A stretch of 64,000 nucleotides of DNA, from the NCBI GenBank assembly GCA_015501595.1, contig JADNRX010000016.1, positions 328,935 through 392,934 of the forward strand, in the 5' to 3' direction. Positions 55,905-64,000 of the stretch are shown here, piece by piece; positions within the stretch are counted from its first letter, which is position 1, and each line of letters starts with the position of its first letter. The stretch is from Hymenopellis radicata. Taxonomy: Eukaryota; Basidiomycota; Agaricomycetes; Agaricales; Physalacriaceae. The notes under the pieces were generated by a model, which did no database searches, was not told where the DNA came from, and was given only the letters and a program-made list of their open reading frames with translations. A program made the position numbers and the translations under genes.

Positions 55905-57208
55905 ATGCCGCCGCTCCACGATCTCTTCATTAAGCGTTATATGCTGTACATGGTCACACGAAACCTTCTCAACCCAACAACCTCATATCAGGCCCTCATT
56001 GACCGGCTCCAGCTTGACGTACAAGTCCTGAAGGAGATCCGGGAAACTCGCTATCTCCGTGGACGTGAGCCCGTTCTCAAGCTCGGAAATATCCACCTAG
56101 CCTGGGAATACGCAAAGGACCATCATAACCATCATCGCTTTATTCAGATGCTCCGTGTCTCACCAGAAGTATTCGACATCCTACTTGTTCTTATCCGGGA
56201 TCATCCAGTCTTTCAGAACAACTCGAACAATCCACAGGCACCAGTCCAGGAGCAGCTTGCTGTTACTCTTTTCCGCCTCGGCCGTTATGGGAATGGTGCC
56301 TCTGTCTGTGACGTGGCCCGGACATCGGGTATATCGGAGGGGTCAGTTATGAACTATACAGATCGCTGTCTTGAGGCTATCGAGTCTCTTCACGATCTGT
56401 TTGTTCGGCCGTTGACTACAGAGGAGAAGGAGCATGAGAAGGAGTGGATCGATCAGCAGCTGGGCTTCGTGGGTGCCTGGCGAGATGGCTGGATAATGTA
56501 TGATGGTACAATTGTTGTGCTGTATAAGCGTCCCGAACTACACGGTGATGCGTATTACACTCGCAAGTCCAATTATGGGCTTAATGTTCAGGTAGAGGCC
56601 TTTTTTCATGCACGACTCTTACTGAACACACTTTTCAGATTGGCAATATCCCATCAAACTTACGGATCGCAGATTATGCATGTGGCCATATTGGCTCTGC
56701 GCATGACTCGCATGCGTTCCAAGAGACGGCTGCTGGGCAATTTCCTGATTGGTTCTTTGACGGGGAAGAATTCGCCTGGACAGACTCAGCATATGCTGTG
56801 AACGAACGTACTATCCCCGTTCACAAGGAGCCCGCATCATTTGACCCTAGCAATGCACTTTTCGACGCCACCCTTTCCCGCCTACGTGTACGTTCTGAGC
56901 ATTGCATGGGTGCAGTCAAGTGTCGCTTCCCATGTCTTCGTGGCCTTCGTTGTTGCATTCGAACTCCGAAGGACCATCTTGATGCTATAAGATGGGTTGT
57001 CGTATGCATCATCTTGCACAATATGGTTATCGATATTGAAGGTACTGCTGAATCGAATATCTTCTCGAACGAGCATCACGGACAGGAGGGTGGGGCTCAG
57101 GATGAAGCGGAATATGGATTTGGTACTGCTCCCCTCGGAGATGGAAATGATGCCAAACGGCGTCAACTTGTTGCAGAAATCGTAGCATATCAAGAATTAC
57201 GAACGTAA
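55905..57208 (+). CDS. PIF/Harbinger DDE transposase (HARBI1-like)
   Basis: Two exons joined at CAG|GTAGAGG (56593) to TTTCAG|ATTGGC (56639). The N-terminal half has an HTH-like region (LAVTLFRLGRYGNGASVCDV, then SGISEGSVMNYTDRCLEAI). Catalytic blocks: MYDGTIVVLYKRP (first Asp), DYACGHIGSAHDSHAF (second Asp), and SRLRVRSEHCMGAVKCRF (Glu), then IRWVVVCIILHNMV. This is the DDE_Tnp_4 layout. It cuts and pastes the surrounding element and needs the partner protein for nuclear import and DNA binding in characterised systems. No stop or frameshift is seen. Confidence 0.9.
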
Positions 57209-57317
57209 CATAATATATACAGTGTACGAAATGATCGGGGATTGGTTCAAAAATGTGCTAAACCTGTTCATAGGAGGTGTATCTATGTCTGCAGATAAGA
57301 TTTGGAGAGAGGAAAAA

Positions 57318-59123
57318 TCATACGCCCGTTACAGCAGTCTTCGAACCATTCAGCTCTATCTCTTCCTTCTTGTCAATCTCTGCAAGCTTCGCCCTTGCCT
57401 CCGCTGTTTCTAATAAGCCGTTCTTCAAAAAGTTCATAACTTGCTCTCGCTGGTTGTTGAAGGAATTCATAATATCAACTCGAAGCTTGCGTTGCTCAAT
57501 AACATGTGCATTCTCTGCTTGAACCCTATGCGAAACAGTTAGCGTTGTTTTAAACCTTAAAGAAAAACGTACCGAAGAGTCGTAGCAAGCTCCGTCTCAA
57601 AGCACGGCCGAGCTGGGCGTACTGTCACCTCACTTCGAGCCTTGTCTAAGGCCAAACCAGCTTGAGTTGTCTTTGCTTGTGCAGCAACTGTTGCTTTGGA
57701 CTTCGTCGAGGAACGTGGCTTTGTCGTTGTCGAGATCGAGGGTGTCCGAAGAGGCTGGGCAGCTTTACCGTGTGGTGTCGGAGTTGGAGTTGGCGGTGTA
57801 TTTTCAGACATCCAACGAGAGAGCAGAGGTCCACGAGGTGTTTGCCTAGGTGTCGGGTATCTGTCGCCGCCGCCTGTTACGCCATCACCTGTCGCGTCGC
57901 CATCACCTGTCGCGTCGCCACCGCCTGTCGCGTCGCCACCGCCTGTCGCGTGGCCGCCGCCGCCTGTCGTCTTAAGAAAGTCATCCAAAAAACTCCAGTC
58001 CATCTAGTAGAGAAAGTCAGCATCGTAAGCAATAACCTAATACATGAATCAAAGAAAGAACTAACATTGTCCAGATCAAAATCCATGCCGGACCCATTAA
58101 CACTGAAACGGCCTAGCGAGTCACTTGCGGAAGGTAAAAGACCAACGTTAAATTCTTCAAGCATGCTTCGATCAACACCATCAGAGGTCGGTCCAGGAGA
58201 TGCAGTGAGATCGATCCTTGGCGGACTAGGAGGAACGAGCCCACACGACGGAAGTTCTGATGAAGACGACTTGCGAGGAGGAGGAGGTTGGAAGAATGTA
58301 GTGGTACGACCAGTAGGGCCTACCCCTCGGGTAACGGCTGGCGGGTTGATGTTCGGCCTTGTGGTGTACATAGCATGGAGGCGAGCAAAGTAAGGGAACT
58401 CTTCGTTAATTGCATCTGGGTATCATATCGGAACAAGCAGAGAAAAGGGCCAAAAGACATACTCCAGAGGTTTACACCCTCCTCCGGGGTATCATCAGTC
58501 GGCCCATCTTGTCCGATGTAAAACTTCATAACGATGTCGCCGCTGGTATCATCCTCCTCGGAGACGTCGTTAATACCACCACCGGTGACACGCAACTTTG
58601 CAGCGTGATATTTGTACTCCTTGATAAGCCTAAAGACGATGATGAGCAGGTAACTTGGCACATCAAGTGGGACTTACTTTTCAACTCGAAGTTTGACACG
58701 TTTCATGGTGCTGTCCCTGTCAGCTAAATGTCGCTCTGGGAAGACAGCCGCTGCAATACGGTGGTAGGCGTCCTTTTTGCTGTCACCGGACGTTTTCTAG
58801 GCGACGAATATTAGCTTAAACAACAGAATAACTAGGGAACTCACCTGGCCGGGTTTCAACCCGACAATGACAACCATATTCACATCCCTCTCCATCTCCG
58901 TTAGCACCAGCCAAACATTTGTCGCGTTGTTCGACACCCAGTCGATGTCATCGCTCCTCGACTTGGGCTTCTTGCCAGGCTGCTCCGTGTCCTCGTCGTC
59001 GCTGACCTCGATTACAGCATTTTTTGGCTTCTTGACTACAGGTGCTGTAGCTGGGCTCTTCTTCTTCTTTTTCGGTCCGGGAGCCTCTGCGGGGTCCGTA
59101 TTCTTGCGCTTCTTGGGTGGCAT
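57318..59123 (-). CDS. PIF/Harbinger accessory protein, trihelix/Myb-like
   Basis: The start at 59123 gives MPPKKRKNTDPAEAPGPKKK, a strong nuclear localisation signal. An acidic stretch and a helical DNA-binding region follow: WVSNNATNVWLVLTEMERD, then after introns KTSGDSKKDAYHRIAAAVFP, DSTMKRVKLRVEK and EYKYHAAKLRVTGGGI. The middle is Ser/Pro-rich with a Gly/Ala/Thr repeat tract (GGDATGGGDATGDGDATG, 57890-57965). The end is a coiled coil (LRVDIMNSFNNQREQVMNF, then ETAEARAKLAEIDKKEE), stop at 57318. It is convergent with the transposase, 110 bp between stops. Role by family: binds the transposon ends with the transposase. Confidence 0.75.
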
Positions 59124-59326
59124 AGTCCTTGCGCGTCGCGCGTCGGCTCGGAAGTAAAAGCAGAAGGAGACAACGGCGTCTCGGACCGAAAGAGTCCAGA
59201 CTCAGTCACACATGGTCACACAATGGTAACAGTACATCACACGGTGAATCTTTGGTGGAGCCTACGTAGAGCCTCACCGTAGATCTCGCGGTGGAGCCTC
59301 GTAGAGTTTTAACTTTGAACTTAGCT

Positions 59327-62039
59327 AATGCCGTGCAACGGCGATGGAGCGAGAGGGCTGAGCATGCGGCTGGGAAGTAGTACAGGCGATCCAGGTAACG
59401 CGGTGGGCACGAGACACAGTTTCTGAGGCATTGCCAAGTTGACGGCTGTTCGGACTCGCCAGCGAGAACAATGCCTAAACCGGTGAAAGTAGTCTGTAAA
59501 TACAAAGTTAGGCCTACTCATTTGAAAAGAGATTTAACTCCACCTTTTCTTGTGTTGCTCGAACAGAGGAACGCCGTTTCTGTCCACTCGCTACGCGTTT
59601 CTTGGTAGACAGTCTGTTGCCTCGGAAAGACGATTCCTTGATTTCCCTCTTGAAGCCCGCCGTCACGCCAGCCGAACAGCGTCATGTCCTAATATGCTGC
59701 CTCTTGCAGGGATTACGCGTTCCGGCGCCGAAAACGTCCAAACAAGAGCGAGAACGAAGTCACAAGAGAGACAACACCGAACAGCACTTGATCGCTGTTT
59801 GACTGCCCGGGCCTGGCCCGTGTCAGTGAGCAACTGGGGGAAGAATTCAATGAGAATCCCAAGCAGAAAAGAGAAAGAACTCACCGTCAGGCGTTTGTGT
59901 CGTGAAATCACGAAAATGCGGCCTGCCACAGGGCTTACGCGTCCTGAAACGAACGTCGTCCAGAATGGCAGTCGAACAGGCAATGTCAGCGCTTTTTGCC
60001 CCTTGACCTCGGAGGTGGAAGTCGGCGCAGAGTGAGGACGTCGCGGAATCGATAATGGTAAGACCGATCATCAACGGCGACGGTAAGCAACTGCTCGAAA
60101 TTCTAATAAGCATCCCGACCAGAAAAGAGCAACAAGTCACCTTCAGCGCCAGCAGACAGCGTAACACCGGTTCCTCCCGCTGTGTTCCCGATATGTTGCC
60201 TCTTGTCGACGGCTTACGCGCCCTAGACTCACAAAAATTCGACCACAAGAAGGAAGAGGGAAACAAGAACGGGCGCTGACGGTGGTTGTCAGCCAAAAAA
60301 GAGGCTCCGAGGGATTGACGGTCGTGGTATAAGGCAAAAAGACGACGCCAACCAGCACTTGATCGCTGTTCGGTTGATCGGGCCTGAGTGTCCGGATATC
60401 GTTCATCTCGACGTGGAGACTTAACGAGAGCACTTGGCACTGCAAAATTAGGCTTAATGGGACCCCGCAAAGTAAGAGAAGGATCTTCTCAAAATTTTTA
60501 AGAATAGAGGTGACACCGTGAGTACTTATAGTCTCTGTAATGCCTATTGAACAAGGAATAATGTCAATATACCCCAAAAAATGGACATTTTAGAAGTTGT
60601 GCATTTACCTCACCTCGTCTCATCCCGCTAGGTCCGAAGGGACAGCGCGGCGCCGTTCGCCTGCTGGACTTGCTCCGAGCTTGATCCCGTCGCCCAAAAT
60701 GGCAGGGATCAAGCATCATCTCGCTGCCTTGCCCTTTCTTCCTCCCACCATCACTACGACTTAATACAACACCGTTGTTATTCTCCCGCTGCCCTCAGCA
60801 AGTCCCTTGCGTACTTTCGGTCGGGCTGATCCCTCTTTGTACTGGATGACACGCTTCTTCCAGACGATGATCTACACCGGGATTTATTGCTGTCGATATG
60901 AGAAGCGAGGCCCGTACGACGCCGCGGGCGTGTACAGCCTTGTCAAGTGCGTATTTTCTGGTCCTTTGTACTTGTCCCGTGCGCTCTGACGAGGACGCTT
61001 TCAGCAGGATATCAGCAGTAACCTTCAGCCCTCGGATACGATCTGTCGCGACACCAGTCGCTGTATGCGGGATTTCCGAAGTACAACCCAATTCATCCCG
61101 CCGCACAGTACGCCTCCTCTATTGCAATTGCTTGATCTCTTCTCTAAAATTCCTCTAAGTCCGGACTCGGTCCCAACGGCCGTAGCCACATCAGCGTCAC
61201 GTGGTGGTTGGTTTTTCTTCGATCGCGGCTCAGCATGGCTCTTCCTTCCTGCTTCCATCATCTTGCACGACATAAACCTGCTGCTGCGACAACAACGACG
61301 CACCCCATCGCAGCAACAATGCAACCGACTACGACGCTGGCTACAACCAAACACCAGCCACGTCCGCAACCGCGCCAACCAGCAACGACCCCGCTCACGA
61401 TCGCGGCGACTACGACCACACCACACCATGTCTTTGCGACGACGACCACTATGTTACCTACGTCTCCTGTGACTGCGGCCATGCGTACTGACCGCACGAC
61501 AACCTCCATTGACAGGTGCTGGCAAACATAACGACAGGAGCGGACGAGTACAATGACCAAGCATGGGCGAATTCTATGAGCCTGTACGGACGACTACAAC
61601 AACCGAGCATGGACAAGCATGACGACTGTCGACGGATGTACGCAATGATCGCATGAACGGTGACCAGGACGCGTACGACACCAGGACAAGCATGACCAGG
61701 ACAAGAACACGATCAGGATGAGTACGACGAATAGGACGAGTACGACGACTAGCTGGAACAGAACGAGGACGAGGACCGTGCACGGTGCACGACTGAGGAT
61801 GAGACACGAATGGCAGGGATGAGGACCGTGAACGACAGGGACAGGGATGAGGATCACCGTACGACGAGGGCAAGGATTTGATGGATGTCTCGGAGACTGA
61901 CTCTTCCATCTACTGTTATGCACTATGATACAGAGGATAAGTATTGTACCTAATAGGTATCTATGCTTGCTGTACTTTTATCTAGTAAATGATACTGGAC
62001 TGCATTTGATTTTTGTTCAAACTATTTGTCTTGTTTCTT
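59327..62039. other. Repeat-rich region without recognisable gene
   Basis: Contains an imperfect internal repeat: TGCCTCTTG...TTACGCG strings near 59698, 59925 and 60196, and CAGCACTTGATCGCTGTT near 59774 and 60353. A low-complexity GACGA/ACGAC stretch lies at about 61560-61880. A frame around 61300-61500 is Thr-rich and probably spurious. Confidence 0.5.
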
Positions 62040-62320
62040 TGGGGTGTTTTCAAGTGCCTCAGTTTGCCTCGAGTCCTCCCTCAGCAGTATCAAGTCTTTC
62101 TTAGTTGGCCTTGAGTTTGCCTCAATACAAGAGTGGTATATCTGTAAAGCTTGAGGCATCTTATAGGAGGTTCAAGGCTCCTCAGAGGCATCCTAAGGCA
62201 TCTTGAGACAGGGGGTACCGCCGAACCTGTATTCAAGGCACCTTACTAGCATCAGCACTTCAGCTACCTCAAGGAGCCTATGTGCCCTCAAGATATCTTA
62301 GGACACCTTGAGGCCTGGAC
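62040..62320. repeat. Array of CTTGAGGC-like words, right
   Basis: Variants of CCTTGAGG, CTTGAGGCATC, TTCAAGGCACC and CCTCAAGG at irregular spacing, resembling the array at 55212-55440. Confidence 0.6.
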
Positions 62321-64000
62321 CCCTTTTCGTGATGTCTTCCAATCACGCCATGCGAGACCATGTCATCGAATACTCTACGTGCGGGCCCAAGGCCTACAAC
62401 GCGAGCGACTTTGGTGCGGCCAACGTCAGAGCTGTTTCTGTTGATGCGCAAGGCCGCCCGGAGACGGGACACAGCCAAGGATGCTTCAACTGTCCTGGAG
62501 GGGGTTGCACACGCCGCACGCCTTCACGCAGGATGGCCTCACCCCAGGCACCTACAAGGTGGGGTACGCCGTTCCCAGTTCGAAGTCACTCCAGTGCTGA
62601 GCGAGAGACGCCCCCGTCGCGTATGCGCTCCGCGACCTTCAGCCGAGGGATGAAGAAGAAAATGGCGATGAACCAGGGAGGCCTGAGTAAGGTCGTCTTA
62701 TCCCCTGACCCTGATCGTGCCCAGGAAGCTGGTGGAGCTACGGACATCGATTCCGATGAGCTCTAAATCCGATAATCGCCGCCCAAATTCTAGACCGCTT
62801 CACGTGAGCATTTTGTTCCCGCCCGCAGCCCGGCCAGGCCCCCGGAAGGCGACCGACTCCACCTTGCTTTGACCTTGCTGCATTAACTGTCAAGCTGCTG
62901 CACATCTCTCTTAAATCTTTCTCTGTCTATATGATCTTCTCCTGTGAACGATGCAGCGGTACGTCCTAATTCAGGATTTCAATCAAGATCCTTGACGCGA
63001 CTTTAAAAGCGTCGAACTTGGGAAAAAAATTCTTCGTCTGGTCACCCATACACTCCTTTGTTTTCTTGACTCCCCGCTTGACACGCGTTCAAATGCCTTA
63101 CCAGTACGAACATGGCTCGCGCTTTGCTATGACTCGTGCTTGCTATGATACTGAAATGCTTTGTTACATCACTATTTACAGCCTGTCGTTTATGTCGTTT
63201 ACTCCATAGAATATCAATTTGCTGTCCTCGAACGCGTTGTGATCCGGACGCGTGACACAAACGCGTCCTGTCCAGGCTCGGTATGTTTTCCGAAATTGAT
63301 TCCCGCGGTTGATATTTACTAACTGTTTCCCTCTTACCATCACCATCCCGCACTCTCTCCTCACCCTTGCCCAACCCGATGTCCGCCCTCGGAAATTTTG
63401 TTGCCTGTTGGATATTAGAGGCGCGAGCCGCGCCTCGGACGTGCTCCCCCTCGGAAATTTTGTTGCCTCCCGACTTGAACATATTGTAGGCATGGAGTGT
63501 GAGCTCCTTGTCTCCCACTGCGATCATCATGCTCAACGGTGAGCCTTGTTCCCCCTCCTTCATCTCGCGCGCCCGCTCGCTTTAGCCAGCACCCATAGCT
63601 GTCGATGGCGGGCCGACCTTGAGCCTACCTCCAGAAATGGGGATTGGCTAAAGCCTACGGGCGCGTGAGATATTTCTGTCATCTTAATGTCTTTGTTTTT
63701 ATTCTAACACACTCATTTTCCAGATTCTCCGACACTTCCAGACAGTCAACTTCCTGCTACAGTCGATCGGTTCGTCTGGCCGCCCAATGTCGTGAGCAGG
63801 CTCGGTCTGGCCAGCGACAGGTTCAACACTCGCGAGCCTTGGGAAACTGCCTCCGGGTCGCGGCCTCAAGAGTCGAGCGCGCGAAGTTGCGATTATTTGA
63901 AGCAGTATGTCCCTTGAGTTTCCCTAAAACTTTTTATTCATTGTCTGTTTAGATGTCTCCAAGAAATTTTGTATCTAACCTGCCCACAAGCCATCTTCTC
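62321..64000. other. No recognised gene; one short direct repeat
   Basis: A 20-bp sequence (CCTCGGAAATTTTGTTGCCT) occurs at 63387 and again at 63449. Open frames, such as 62308-62766, lack known motifs. Confidence 0.4.

Larger units (their letters stand above)
55742..59326. mobile_element. Complete PIF/Harbinger DNA transposon, 3585 bp
   Basis: Perfect 80-bp terminal inverted repeats at 55742-55821 and 59247-59326 (outer end AGCTAAGTTCAAAGTTAAAA). The 3-bp direct repeat AAT lies just outside (55739-55741 and 59327-59329), the size expected for this superfamily although the usual target is TWA. Inside are the two expected genes, a DDE transposase (plus) and a trihelix/Myb-like partner (minus), converging. 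Both are open, so the element looks autonomous and young. Confidence 0.93.

Noticed and set aside
61208..61900. Thr-rich and Asp/Arg-like frames in the 61 kb region
   Set aside because: They come from low-complexity ACGAC/GACGA DNA that is open in several frames on both strands.
1..64000. CRISPR-like arrays
   Set aside because: No regularly spaced identical repeats are present, and the spliced gene structure shows a fungal nuclear genome.

Overview
The window looks like nuclear DNA of a mushroom-forming basidiomycete (Agaricomycetes). Genes are broken into many small exons by introns of about 45-70 nt with GT/AG borders, and several families are typical of that group: DUF7918 proteins, F-box/LRR-like proteins with the 'LPxEIWSEIF' type box, CBM19-like secreted proteins, a short metallothionein and MARVEL-like four-helix membrane proteins. 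All function calls come from reading the sequence by eye; no database search was run.

Layout. 0.3-3.4 kb: an O-methyltransferase with a long Ser/Pro-rich tail. 4.4-8.8 kb: a tiny secreted peptide and two F-box paralogs. 9.1-12.4 kb: a secreted DUF3237-like protein and a CBM19-like secreted protein. 12.6-16.3 kb: a DUF7918 protein and a cytochrome P450, both on the minus strand. 17.6-21.4 kb: a MARVEL-like membrane protein and an F-box/LRR protein with an apparent frameshift. 21.6-23.6 kb: a truncated O-methyltransferase and a metallocarboxypeptidase-like protein that has lost key catalytic residues. 24.2-26.1 kb: a two-part F-box gene and a decayed third copy of it. 27.2-28.5 kb: a secreted aerolysin-like protein. 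28.9-37.1 kb: a second tiny peptide, a possible Whi5-like regulator, 3-hydroxyanthranilate dioxygenase (NAD synthesis from tryptophan), a second DUF3237-like gene, a short-chain dehydrogenase and two secreted proteins. 38.0-46.5 kb: an amino-acid permease, the third F-box paralog, a 37-residue metallothionein, a DUF3237 fragment plus a full copy, and the inverted second copy of the two-part F-box gene. 47.6-49.7 kb: calcineurin catalytic subunit.

From 50 kb onward the window is transposon territory. It holds a dead Helitron helicase gene split by a non-autonomous hAT element with an exact 8-bp target duplication, an unknown gene with an internal stop, and a complete PIF/Harbinger element with perfect 80-bp inverted repeats and both of its genes open.

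The main theme is local duplication of lineage-specific genes. Three F-box copies, four DUF3237-like copies, two peptides with shared promoters and three copies (one decayed) of the two-part F-box gene lie scattered among conserved single-copy genes between 4.4 and 46.7 kb. Several copies are broken, so this block looks like an evolving reservoir of secreted proteins and F-box adaptors next to a repeat-rich region. I see no convincing biosynthetic cluster.
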